In this document: positions 31,801 through 39,240 of the stretch, piece by piece
How the letters are laid out: each line of letters starts with the position of its first letter
How positions within the stretch are numbered: the first letter of the stretch is position 1
Source: Flavobacteriales bacterium
GTDB taxonomy: Bacteria > Bacteroidota > Bacteroidia > Flavobacteriales_F > PHOS-HE28
Length of the DNA stretch: 64,000 nucleotides
Assembly: GCA_016718655.1 (NCBI GenBank)
Contig: JADKCV010000002.1
Coordinates: forward strand, 62,001-126,000
Direction of reading: 5' to 3'
Translations under genes and position numbers: made by a program
Notes under the pieces: model-generated
Databases searched by the model: none
The model's input: only the letters and a program-made list of their open reading frames with translations
Told to the model about the DNA's origin: nothing

Positions 31801-34800
31801 CAAGGATCCGCGCACGGGCGGGGAACTACAGGGGCATTCGGGTGACTACGATCCCGCGCGCGGCTACGATGCTACGATCCAGTACACCACGTACATCTAC
31901 GTCGATCCTCGCATCGATCCGATCAGCGCGGTGGAAGGGGCCATCGCTCCGACCTTTCCGGGGCAATACGTGGTGGACCGCGCCAAACAAGCGCGGAGCT
32001 ATGAGGCGGTGAACGACGGGAGTATGAGCGTATTCGCCTTGCGCGATGAGCTGCTGCGGCCGCGCGATGAATGGAGCATCGCCACGCCGTGCCTGCTCGC
32101 CTTGGGCAATACGTACTACGATGGCGTCGCATTCGACGGGGACGACTTCGGCAAGCTGGGCGCCTACGGCGTGCCGGTGCGCACCGAAGCGCTCATGGTG
32201 CAGCCGGAAGAACTGGATGCGGTGTACGGCGACGGTCTGGGCGACCACCCTGCGCCCTTCTACAACACCGGCACCGCGCCGGACTGGAGCACGCTGCCCG
32301 CCGACTTCGTGAGCGCCTTGCAGCATGAACACTGCGGATACATGTACCACGGCGCAGGTGGCGCGTTCGGCGAAGACTACGTGGCAGGTTATTACACCAG
32401 CGCCCAGCGGACCCGCTTCGATTTCCACGATGACCCCGGCACCGCGAAGGGCCTGCCCGTGGCCATGCGCGATGTGTTCGATCACGAAGCCAGCATCGAA
32501 TACGACGACTACCAGTTGCTGCCCGTGAAGGTGACCGACCCGGTGGGCATGGAGACCACTTCGGAGTATGACTACCGCGTGCTGCAACCATCACGCGTCA
32601 CCGACCCGAACGAGAATAGCAGCGCCTTCGCCTTCACGCCCCTCGGCCTGATGCACAGGACCGCCCTGCTCGGGAAGGACCAGGGGACCGAAGGCGATAC
32701 GCTCGACGATCCCGGCGTGCTGCTCGAATACGACCTCTTCGCCTTCAAGAACAGCGGCACACCCGTGTGGGTGAAGACCACACAACGCGTGCACCACATC
32801 AATGCCGACTACCTAGAAGAGATCGGCCAGGTGGCTGCTGCGGAAACCATCATCGCGGTGGAATACAGCGATGGTTTCGGAAGGCAGTTGCAGACCCGCA
32901 CACAGGCGGAGGACCTGTTGTTCGGCGTGGACTTCGCCAACGGTGCTGTGCTCGGTGACGGTGGCCTCCCTGCGGACCAAACGGCAAACAACGCCCCCGC
33001 CATAGGCGTGATGCGCGATGCCAACGCCCCCCTGAACGTGGTGGTGAGCGGCGCCAAGCGCTACAACAACAAGGGCAAGGTGGTGGAGCAGTTGGAGCCC
33101 TACTTCGGAAGCGGTTTCGCGCTCTCGAGCCCTGAGGTTCTCGAAGGGCTCGAAGGGCTCGAAGCGCCGGGGCAACGCGTGCGCATCTACTACGACGCCC
33201 TCGGCCGCCCGCAGCGCACCGTGAACCCGGACAACACCGAACAGCAGGTGGTGTACGGCGTACCGAACCTCCTGAACACGCCCGGAAGTTTCTCCCCTTC
33301 GCCGTGGGAGCGCTTCACCTACGATGCCAACGACCTGGCGCCGATCACCCATCCCGGCAATACGCTCTCCGCCTCCCACCACTGGACGCCCAAGAGCGAA
33401 CTGATCGATGCTTTGGGAAGGACCGTGCGGACGGTGGAGCACATCACGCAGCTCAGCCCGGCCGGCGCTGATGACACCCAGGTGCGCGCTGATGACGTGG
33501 TGATGACGTACCGCTACGACATCAAAGGCCAGCTGCTGGAAGTGCGCGACCCGCTTGACCGCGCGTGCTTCACCCATAAATACGACACCGCCGGGAATAA
33601 CCTCTGGACCGAGCACCTGGACAGTGGCGCGAAGACCCTGGTGGTGGATGCGCAGGGCAAGCCGATCTACAGCAGCGATGCGAAGGACGCAGCGGTGTAC
33701 ACGGCATACGATACCCTGAACCGCCCAACGGACATCTGGGCGCGGGACAAGGGCGGTGAGGACATCACCCTGCGGCAGCACATGGTGTTTGGCGATGCGG
33801 CCCACCCCGACCCGCTGCCCGGCAACCACCAGGGCAAGCTGTGGAAGCACTACGACGAGGCGGGCCTGGCCACCATCACCGCGTACGACTTCAAAGGCAA
33901 CCCATTGGAGAAAGTGCGGCAGGTGGTTGCCGATAGTGAACTCACCGGCGCCAATAAGTACGTGGTGGAATGGACCGGAATGGCCGTGCCGCTGGATGCG
34001 AAGGAGTACGTGACCGGCTTGTTGTACGATGGCCTCAACCGCGTGCGTAAGAGCGTCTACCCGGAAGATGTGGATAGCGCCCGCAAGGAACTGATCCCGA
34101 CCTACAACCGGGCGGGTGCCTTGCAGGCCATCACCTTCGATGGCACGGACTACGTACGGCACATCGCCTACAACGCCAAAGGACAGCGGGTGCTGCTGGC
34201 CATGGGCCTGCCTGCCGGACAGGTAGGCAATGGGATGATGACACGGTATGCGTATGACCCCGTAACCTATCGGCTGCAGCGGATCAAGTCCGAGAAGTAC
34301 ACCCAGAGTGGCGAGACCTACACGCCGGACGGCCATGTGCAACAGGACCTGGGCTACCTTTATGATCTGGTGGGCAACATCATCGGCATGCGGGACAAGG
34401 CCCCTGCGACCGGCAGCGCGAAAGGCCCTGGCGATCTGCTGAAGCAGTTCGCCTATGATCCGTTGAACCGCCTGCTCACGGCCACCGGACGCGAAAGCAC
34501 CCAAGCCCCCGTGTTGCCTGAATGGGATACGAGCATCCGCAACCACGACCACACCGCCACCAACACTTACACGCGCGCTTACCAGTTCGATAAGCTCGGG
34601 AATGTGCAGCAAGAACAGCACACCGCCGATGGCAACCCCAGCAACAGCTTCACCAAGACCTTCGCTTACCACGCCACGCAGGAGCACAACAAGCTCTTGA
34701 GCTTCACGGTGGGTGGTACCACCTACGAACAGACCTACGACGCCAATGGCAACCTCATCGGCGACGATACCAGTCGCGTGTATGCCTGGGGCTACGAAGA

Positions 34801-36307
34801 CAAGCTGCGCTTTTTCTCCCTTATTCCCGGCCCCAGTAGTAGTAAGATCGCCCACTATCTCTACGATGCAGCAGGCTCCCGCATCAAGAAAGTGGTGAAC
34901 AAGCCCTTCGGCAAGCAGGAAGTGACCATCTACATCGACGGGGTCTTCGAGCACAGCTACACCAAGGACAGTGGCACACTCGATACCACACGCAACTACA
35001 ACACGCTGCATGTGATGGATGGGCGTAGTCGCGTCGCAAGTGCACAGGTCGGCACCGATGCCGATGAGCCGACCAACTACCCCGCCATCCGCTACAACCT
35101 GGAGGACCACCTGGGCACCTCAAGCGTCGAACTGGAGGGCGACGGATCGCTCATCAACCGGGAGGAGTATTATCCCTTCGGCGACACCAGCTTCGGTGCA
35201 TTTGCGAAGAAGCGATACCGCTATGTGGGCAAGGAGAAGGACGGCGAGAGCGGGCTGTACTACTACGGCGCGCGGTACTATGCGCCGTGGACGTGCCGGT
35301 TCGTGAGCGTGGATCCGTTGGCGCATGACTACCCATATCTCACCCCATATAACTACGCGGGCAACAAGCCGATAGGGGATCTGGATATAGATGGGATGCA
35401 GGGGACGGGAGACCCGCCCGTGAAAGAGGATTCGAGGGTTCAGGCGGACGGGAAGGATGTAATGAATGCGCCGAGGGCCGGTATCAAAGATGCCAAGTAC
35501 GAGATCTCAAATCTTCCCAGTGATCCAGCACCAGGTCAGGTAGCGTCTTACCACTATACGGAAAAGGGGGACTCTGGTATCCACCAAGTGGATTGGGTCT
35601 ATGACCAAGAGGCAGACAAGTGGGGCGCTACATATCACTACGGATGGGACATGGCCGGGACCAACACCGTGATGCCTCCGAGTATCCAAGCAGAACACAC
35701 GCCCAGCGCTGCGCAGCGTGATGGGACACACGTAGAAGGAGGGGGCGACACGACTAGTTCGAGTGCGTTAGAAAAGGTTGCCAGTGCGAGTGAGGCAGTC
35801 GCCAAGGCGGTCGCCGAGAATGAGAAATACGCCGCCCCAGTCGCACTCATTTCTGAGGCGCTTTCTGATGGATTGAAGGAGGCTGCTGACCGATTGCCAC
35901 ATCCACCGGACAACAAGGTTCCATGGAACATTAACAAGTTCAATGAAGAGTACGTCCGCAAGGCCAACCCTCAGAACAATAGGTTAATCACGCTAGGCAA
36001 GCTAAAGCAGTCATGGGCTAAGGCACTCGCGCCTGCTGCACGCCTGATCAACAAGGTTGCGCCAGTGATCGGTGGTGTCGCCACCCTATACGATTCTTTG
36101 AAGGATGGGAAGGTATCTGCTGGTGACGTAGTACGTGTTGGTCTATTCGCAGTTGGTGTTGCCGTTCCGGTGTTCGGATTGGCGCTTGGTGCCGCCGATG
36201 TGATTGGGGAGTACTTCTTCGGCAAGAGCCTGACTGGGAAAATTGCCGAGTCAATTGATTCGTTCAAACTACCCACGTTGGATATCAGTGGTCTGAAATT
36301 CTGGTAG
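28805..36307 (+). CDS. Fused Tc toxin TcB-TcC protein with Rhs cocoon and variable C-terminal tip
   Basis: 2500 residues. It opens with an SpvB domain (LPKGGGAVAGMGESFSPDLFTGTGN, first 330 residues). A TcB propeller with five DxDGDGxxD-type calcium-loop repeats lies at about 370-680, and TcB middle domains (RMMYLDLTGGVKPYVMV, YHHGYWDGGEREFRGFGRV) at about 690-810. Long YD/Rhs repeat regions follow, then the Rhs core (YPFGDTSFGAF, YYYGARYYAPWTCRFVSVDPLA) ending at IDGMQG near residue 2200. In this family the shell is a cocoon that holds the cleaved C-terminal effector. The last 300 residues differ in composition from the rest and carry hydrophobic helices (VGLFAVGVAVPVFGLALGAA); I recognise no enzyme motif. 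Usually TcB and TcC are separate proteins; here they are one chain. The gene begins right after the stop of the small secreted gene. Confidence 0.92.
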   Translation: MSQEQKSALGSNVISLPKGGGAVAGMGESFSPDLFTGTGNFSVPIAVPPGRNGLQPSLTVGYSTGSGNGPFGLGWNMSLPGVARKTNLGIPRYDDTKDVFVLSGAEDLIPVERGQEVVEGVAHIWMRYQPRTEGLFARIIHHTYSDGRDFWEVRTKDGMVTWYGNPDAIGANNTTLFDPENQRHIAQWSIFRTVDPFGNEVVYSYEREVQLSPYPFAQLYLKRITYADYTHNDIKRHFCSVELDYSERPDPHSEYRQGFEIRTTRRCTAVRTFTHPLDGDMPAGHAPSGNDDNTVAVKSYVLTYRDELGHEAHNKVSQLAQVQATGHDRASDGTPITESLPPVEFEYQDFDITKRDLRPIKGEHLPALGLNHPDMDLVDLDGNGLPDFVQMSAGQPIRYWSNKGDGAFALPRTMRNAPTGLALGSEAVQLMDADGDGRVDLVMNAANFAGYYSLNHDGEWDKDSFRKYDTRPPVNLQSTQAQFMDLSGDGRTDVLINADRFICYFQNSPLLDTNRNFDGLQFESRAIGWSEARFVNKAGLDDFPNVNFGDPRIRTADMSGDGLADIVQIHDGGISYWPNLGYGRFGKRRLMRNSPRLGYGFNPAQLILGDADGDGQTDVIYVERNQITIWFNQSGNGFSDPVTIQGTPSFTNRDSVRMVDLFGTGTPGILWSYELGAPGAPLGARMMYLDLTGGVKPYVMVGMRNNLGARTRVQYGTSTAHYLRDTYRRPMRDEAYDQLGEFVGYAGKWKTTLPFPTQVVDRVEVIDEISKGKLTTRYFYHHGYWDGGEREFRGFGRVDQFDTETFEAYNTDSLILEADPLGSPVPLGVSAEHYAPPVLAKNWFHLGPVGAEKGDWKEVDFANEYWSGDTNILERDPAMLQMIAGLPRRARRDAFRTLRGTALRSELYAMDGTPLASRPYTVSETQTGLRLVDGPNTNATIKALAVQTHSNHIFFSFGLSSRSTTWERGTDPMTKFSFTGGIDAYGQPLSQISIAVPRGKDPRTGGELQGHSGDYDPARGYDATIQYTTYIYVDPRIDPISAVEGAIAPTFPGQYVVDRAKQARSYEAVNDGSMSVFALRDELLRPRDEWSIATPCLLALGNTYYDGVAFDGDDFGKLGAYGVPVRTEALMVQPEELDAVYGDGLGDHPAPFYNTGTAPDWSTLPADFVSALQHEHCGYMYHGAGGAFGEDYVAGYYTSAQRTRFDFHDDPGTAKGLPVAMRDVFDHEASIEYDDYQLLPVKVTDPVGMETTSEYDYRVLQPSRVTDPNENSSAFAFTPLGLMHRTALLGKDQGTEGDTLDDPGVLLEYDLFAFKNSGTPVWVKTTQRVHHINADYLEEIGQVAAAETIIAVEYSDGFGRQLQTRTQAEDLLFGVDFANGAVLGDGGLPADQTANNAPAIGVMRDANAPLNVVVSGAKRYNNKGKVVEQLEPYFGSGFALSSPEVLEGLEGLEAPGQRVRIYYDALGRPQRTVNPDNTEQQVVYGVPNLLNTPGSFSPSPWERFTYDANDLAPITHPGNTLSASHHWTPKSELIDALGRTVRTVEHITQLSPAGADDTQVRADDVVMTYRYDIKGQLLEVRDPLDRACFTHKYDTAGNNLWTEHLDSGAKTLVVDAQGKPIYSSDAKDAAVYTAYDTLNRPTDIWARDKGGEDITLRQHMVFGDAAHPDPLPGNHQGKLWKHYDEAGLATITAYDFKGNPLEKVRQVVADSELTGANKYVVEWTGMAVPLDAKEYVTGLLYDGLNRVRKSVYPEDVDSARKELIPTYNRAGALQAITFDGTDYVRHIAYNAKGQRVLLAMGLPAGQVGNGMMTRYAYDPVTYRLQRIKSEKYTQSGETYTPDGHVQQDLGYLYDLVGNIIGMRDKAPATGSAKGPGDLLKQFAYDPLNRLLTATGRESTQAPVLPEWDTSIRNHDHTATNTYTRAYQFDKLGNVQQEQHTADGNPSNSFTKTFAYHATQEHNKLLSFTVGGTTYEQTYDANGNLIGDDTSRVYAWGYEDKLRFFSLIPGPSSSKIAHYLYDAAGSRIKKVVNKPFGKQEVTIYIDGVFEHSYTKDSGTLDTTRNYNTLHVMDGRSRVASAQVGTDADEPTNYPAIRYNLEDHLGTSSVELEGDGSLINREEYYPFGDTSFGAFAKKRYRYVGKEKDGESGLYYYGARYYAPWTCRFVSVDPLAHDYPYLTPYNYAGNKPIGDLDIDGMQGTGDPPVKEDSRVQADGKDVMNAPRAGIKDAKYEISNLPSDPAPGQVASYHYTEKGDSGIHQVDWVYDQEADKWGATYHYGWDMAGTNTVMPPSIQAEHTPSAAQRDGTHVEGGGDTTSSSALEKVASASEAVAKAVAENEKYAAPVALISEALSDGLKEAADRLPHPPDNKVPWNINKFNEEYVRKANPQNNRLITLGKLKQSWAKALAPAARLINKVAPVIGGVATLYDSLKDGKVSAGDVVRVGLFAVGVAVPVFGLALGAADVIGEYFFGKSLTGKIAESIDSFKLPTLDISGLKFW

Positions 36308-36320
36308 CTCCAGCTCCTAC

Positions 36321-36788
36321 ATGCGTTTCTACATCCACATCCTAGACGGATACTTCCACATTGAAAGTGATCTGCAATGTTGCCCCAAGCGCTTTTCCAT
36401 TGGGGAGCTTTTGCAGCGGCCATTGTATGAACCCAATTGGTACCTGATACCGGAAGACCACGACACTTCTTTGATCTTGGACTTCGCGAAGAGTTGTGCA
36501 ACTAGCTTTAAGGAGCGCCTCTACCTCCGACTAGGGTGGAGCACCGTAGTTGTCGTTACCTACAAAGAACCCGTTGACGATCTTGTCATGCGAACACTAG
36601 TGGAGATCGGGACTTCGTTCTTAGATGCGAATAGAACGCTGGTGCTGGATTCGATGGCTGATGTAGCGCATGGTGCGACAAGGAACAAGCTCCTTCACAA
36701 GCACATCCTGCATCGAATTGTCCTCGAACGTCGCTTCAAACAGACCCGCGACAGCACGTATTCAGTTCGTCTCCCGAAAGAGCCCTGA
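36321..36788 (+). CDS. Small cytoplasmic protein, candidate immunity or companion of the TcC tip
   Basis: 155 residues beginning 13 nt after the TcB-TcC stop, with no signal peptide or membrane segment. I recognise no family. The sequence mixes strands and helices (MRFYIHILDGYFHIESDLQ at the start, a basic tail HILHRIVLERRFKQT). In polymorphic toxins such as Rhs, the immunity gene lies exactly here, a few bases after the tip, and is cytoplasmic and small. In Tc toxins aimed at eukaryotes no immunity gene is expected, so its presence hints that the tip may act on bacteria or be harmful to the producer. That is inference from position only. A copy of the 185-bp repeat begins 5 nt after its stop. 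Confidence 0.6.
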   Translation: MRFYIHILDGYFHIESDLQCCPKRFSIGELLQRPLYEPNWYLIPEDHDTSLILDFAKSCATSFKERLYLRLGWSTVVVVTYKEPVDDLVMRTLVEIGTSFLDANRTLVLDSMADVAHGATRNKLLHKHILHRIVLERRFKQTRDSTYSVRLPKEP

Positions 36789-36793
36789 CTGGA

Positions 36794-36862
36794 GGTCATG
36801 TTCCAATCCATCACCTCGTCATCTTGCCGCTCAGCGAACGCCAATGGATCAAGGCTTATGCA
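36794..36862 (+). repeat. Interspersed repeat, partial copy 1 (left half)
   Basis: It starts with GGTCATGTTCCAATCCATCA, continues CCTCG, and then aligns loosely with the central part of the other copies (TGCCGCTCAGCGAACGCCAA, TGGATCAA). The right half is missing; about 40 bp later the first RAYT element begins. It lies 5 nt after the stop at 36788. Confidence 0.65.
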
Positions 36863-36904
36863 AATTGCTTCGGCTCCTGCCTGGGGGTCAAGTACCAATC
36901 AATC

Positions 36905-37619
36905 CCCCGCTCCCGCGGATCTGCGATCCGTGGTTCCTTCATAGTTGACCTGTGCCGGAATGCTCCCGCCGATCTGTGATCGGCCATCCCTACCTTCGGC
37001 TTGGTGAGCCGCAACTACAAGATCTACGACCAAACGGACCTGCACTACCTGACCTATGCCACGGTCGGCTGGGTGGATGTATTGACACGGCCCGACTATA
37101 AGGACATCATCGTAGAGAGTTTGCGCCATTGCCAACGCGAAAAAGGTCTTGAACTCTTCGCGTGGTGCATCATGACCAACCACGTTCACTTGATCGCCCG
37201 TGCGAAAGCAGGATATCAGCTGCAGGACATCCTGCGCGACCACAAGAAGTTCACGTCGAAAGCACTGCTCAAAGCGGTGGAAGAGAACCCGCAGGAGAGC
37301 CGGCGCGAATGGTTGATGGATCATTTCAAGAGGGCGGATGGTGGAAACCAAGTGTGGCAGCATGACCTGCACCCGATCTGGTTACGACGTGCAGACATTA
37401 TCCAGCAGAAGCTGCGTTACATCCATCGGAACCCGGTGGAGGAAGGCTTGGTGGAAGAGCCGCATCACTACCTGTACTCCAGCGCGCGCGATGAAGCGGG
37501 CCTACGAGGGATGCTAAAATTGGAAACGATCTGGGGTGAGGTGATCACAGATCACTGCGATAACTTAGATGCCGATGAATGACTGGAGACCACGGATCGC
37601 AGATCCGCGGTAGCGGGGG
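36905..37619 (+). mobile_element. RAYT element copy 1, bounded by inverted REP-like hairpins
   Basis: A 715-bp unit repeated at offset 1290 bp (38195-38909) with near identity. Its ends are an imperfect inverted repeat: left CCCCGCTCCCGCGGATCT, right the complement of that with one mismatch, AGATCCGCGGTAGCGGGG. Hairpins are at 36913-36933 (stem CCGCGGATC, loop TGC), 36968-36984 (stem GCCGATC, loop TGT) and 37590-37610. Such paired hairpins around a Y1-type transposase gene are the layout of REP/BIME units around RAYT genes. Confidence 0.75.
37004..37582 (+). CDS. REP-associated tyrosine transposase (RAYT), copy 1
   Basis: 192 residues from GTG (TTG at 37001 is also possible). It is a single-domain HUH nuclease of the Y1/IS200-like type: the metal-binding HxH is in MTNHVHLIA, and the probable catalytic Tyr is in LRYIHRNPV. 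The conserved FATVGW-like start of this Bacteroidota subgroup reads YLTYATVGWVDV. RAYTs cut and join single-stranded REP hairpins and are thought to spread them; the gene sits between such hairpins. It differs from copy 2 by about six residues (for example L/F at EKGxELF and D/E at QLQxIL). Confidence 0.88.
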   Translation: MSRNYKIYDQTDLHYLTYATVGWVDVLTRPDYKDIIVESLRHCQREKGLELFAWCIMTNHVHLIARAKAGYQLQDILRDHKKFTSKALLKAVEENPQESRREWLMDHFKRADGGNQVWQHDLHPIWLRRADIIQQKLRYIHRNPVEEGLVEEPHHYLYSSARDEAGLRGMLKLETIWGEVITDHCDNLDADE

Positions 37620-37626
37620 ATAGATC

Positions 37627-37854
37627 ATGAAAAGAGAAGAAGCAATCGGACTTGCAGTAGAATGGCTGGCAGTTCAACGCGTGGAGCATGGTGCTTTCTT
37701 GTCAGCAGAGATGAGTACCTATGCTGATGAAGTATGGGAGATTGAGTTCGCACATAGAGGTTTGAATGCGCGAAGCTTGACTACTGACCCTTCCTCGAAA
37801 ATTGTTTTGGTTGAAGCAAAGACTGGTGTTATCCGGTTCTTTACGGTGATGTAG
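37627..37854 (+). CDS. Small orphan protein, possible immunity-like gene
   Basis: 75 residues starting 8 nt after RAYT element 1. It has one helix (EEAIGLAVEWLAVQRV) followed by strands and ends in a KTGVIRFFTV strand, giving a small alpha/beta protein with a faint resemblance to PepSY or YrhB-like folds. No toxin gene is visible upstream, only the transposase. It has lower GC than the ribosomal genes. I do not recognise a family. Its place in the row of small genes behind the Tc locus suggests an orphan immunity gene, but that is only positional. Confidence 0.5.
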   Translation: MKREEAIGLAVEWLAVQRVEHGAFLSAEMSTYADEVWEIEFAHRGLNARSLTTDPSSKIVLVEAKTGVIRFFTVM

Positions 37855-37863
37855 GGTAGCAGT

Positions 37864-37913
37864 GCAACTTCCACGAAACAACCGGAATAACCCCTGCAAC
37901 TTCCACGAAGCAA
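37864..37913. repeat. Two-copy 32-bp-period tandem repeat
   Basis: GCAACTTCCACGAAACAA (37864-37881) recurs as GCAACTTCCACGAAGCAA (37896-37913) with one change. No gene is visible in 37855-37934 apart from this. Confidence 0.6.
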
Positions 37914-37934
37914 TCCAGCAACGTCCCTCGCAAC

Positions 37935-38123
37935 GGTCATGTTCCAATCCATCACCTCGGCCACCCGTAGCTCAACAACCGCCTGTGGATCAATGATTAC
38001 AAAAGCTGCTGCAGTGACAGGCTTGATGATGGACAGTTGGGGCGAGGGGGGCGTTCGTCGTCCTGCGGAGTTTCCCGGAGGTCATTCCGGGCTTCGTGTT
38101 CCAAAGCATCACCTCGGCCATTT
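37935..38123 (+). repeat. Interspersed 185-bp repeat, full copy 2
   Basis: It begins GGTCATGTTCCAATCCATCA with CCTCGG, passes through a centre shared with the other copies (GCTCAACAACCGCCTGTGGA), then a right half (GGCGTTCGTCGTCCTGCGGA, CCGGAGGTCATT). It ends with TTCGTGTTCCAAAGCATCAC, a degenerate direct repeat of the left end. It starts about 80 nt after the stop at 37854. No gene is seen in it on either strand. Confidence 0.7.
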
Positions 38124-38148
38124 TCACGCTTTTCAACATCGATCAACG

Positions 38149-38194
38149 AGGTCATGTTCCAATCCATCACCTCGTTGCCTCGTCGCTCCACAAA
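38149..38194 (+). repeat. Interspersed repeat, copy 3 truncated by RAYT element 2
   Basis: The left end GGTCATGTTCCAATCCATCA is intact and continues CCTCGTTGCC and CGCTCCACAAA, as in the other copies. It stops abruptly where the inverted terminus of RAYT element 2 (CCCCGCTCCCGCGG) begins at 38195, as if the element had landed inside it. Confidence 0.65.
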
Positions 38195-38909
38195 CCCCGC
38201 TCCCGCGGATCTGTGATCCGTGGTTCCTTCATAGTTGACCTGAGCCGGAATGCCCCCGCCGATCTGTGATCGGCCATCCCTAACTTCGGCTTGGTGAGCC
38301 GTAACTACAAGATCTACGACCAAACGGACCTGCACTACCTGACCTATGCCACGGTCGGCTGGGTGGATGTATTGACACGGCCCGACTATAAGGACATCAT
38401 CGTAGAGAGTTTGCGCCATTGCCAACGCGAGAAAGGTTTTGAGCTCTTCGCGTGGTGCATCATGACCAACCACGTTCACTTGATCGCCCGTGCGAAAGCA
38501 GGATATCAGCTGCAGGAAATCCTGCGCGACCACAAGAAGTTCACGTCGAAAGCACTGCTCAAAGCGGTGGAAGGGAACCCGCAGGAGAGCCGACGCGAAT
38601 GGTTGATGGATCATTTCAAGAGGGCGGATGGTGGAAACCAAGTGTGGCAGCATGATCTGCACCCGATCTGGTTACGACGTGCAGACATTATCCAGCAGAA
38701 GCTGCGTTACATTCATCGGAACCCGGTGGAGGAAGGCTTGGTGGAAGAGCCGCATCACTACCTGTACTCCAGCGCGCGCGATGAAGCGGGCCTACCAGGG
38801 ATGCTGAAATTGCAGACGCTCTGGGGTGAGGTGATCACAGATCACTGCGATAACTTAGATGCCGATGAATGACTGGAGACCACGGATCGCAGATCCGCGG
38901 TAGCGGGGG
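38195..38909 (+). mobile_element. RAYT element copy 2, bounded by inverted REP-like hairpins
   Basis: Second copy of the 715-bp unit with the same inverted termini. Hairpins are at 38203-38223, 38258-38274 and 38880-38900. The left edge cuts repeat copy 3; the right edge abuts the 3' remnant of an unrelated reading frame (38909-39001). Near identity with copy 1 indicates a recent duplication or insertion. Confidence 0.75.
38294..38872 (+). CDS. REP-associated tyrosine transposase (RAYT), copy 2
   Basis: Same 192-residue HUH nuclease as copy 1, with HxH in MTNHVHLIA and Tyr in LRYIHRNPV, starting at GTG. All motifs are intact, so it should be active if expressed. Differences from copy 1 are scattered and conservative, with no stop or frameshift, which suggests selection or very recent copying. 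Confidence 0.88.
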   Translation: MSRNYKIYDQTDLHYLTYATVGWVDVLTRPDYKDIIVESLRHCQREKGFELFAWCIMTNHVHLIARAKAGYQLQEILRDHKKFTSKALLKAVEGNPQESRREWLMDHFKRADGGNQVWQHDLHPIWLRRADIIQQKLRYIHRNPVEEGLVEEPHHYLYSSARDEAGLPGMLKLQTLWGEVITDHCDNLDADE

Positions 38910-39001
38910 GAAATCTTGGTGGCGCGATTGAGGTGGTTCTTCCTTCGGGTGGTGTTCACCTGAACAGCTTCAGCTACATTCCCAACTTGTTAATCCCATA
39001 A
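38909..39001 (+). pseudogene. Detached 3' end of a toxin-like reading frame
   Basis: Thirty codons and a TAA in a frame that starts at the RAYT boundary and has no start codon. The peptide GNLGGAIEVVLPSGGVHLNS, then FSYIPNLLIP, has the look of the last strands of a polymorphic toxin tip, where GNxGGxxEVVLP endings are common. A separate small gene begins 2 nt after the stop, the usual toxin-immunity spacing. I infer that the upstream toxin part was lost or displaced when the RAYT element inserted. Confidence 0.5.
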
Positions 39002-39003
39002 CC

Positions 39004-39240
39004 ATGGCATACGATTTCATCGAACACGCAAAGCGAATAGAGCACAAACTCAGACAACAGGGTTTTTCCAATTTGGCCAATAGGATTGAAGATGCTCGTT
39101 TAGGATCTTCCACCAGCGGGGAGTTATTGATGCGTCTGCGCTATGAAGCGAAAGAAATCAATGCTGGAGAAAGGCTCCCAATTGATATACGGGATGATCT
39201 TGAGGAACTCATCTCGGCAATTGATGATACCGGTATTTGA
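39004..39240 (+). CDS. Small helical protein, probable immunity gene of the detached tail
   Basis: 78 residues, starting 2 nt after the stop of the toxin-like remnant. All helical and charged (FIEHAKRIEHKLRQQGFSNL, RYEAKEINAGERLPIDIRDD, LEELISAIDD), with no signal peptide. I recognise no named family. Size, cytoplasmic location and tight spacing to the remnant are what immunity proteins show. Lower GC than the ribosomal genes suggests it came with the cassette. Confidence 0.6.
   Translation: MAYDFIEHAKRIEHKLRQQGFSNLANRIEDARLGSSTSGELLMRLRYEAKEINAGERLPIDIRDDLEELISAIDDTGI

Noticed and set aside
32813..35110. 765-codon open frame on the minus strand inside tcB-tcC
   Set aside because: The sense strand encodes clear Rhs repeats. 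The antisense frame has no domain and arises from codon bias.
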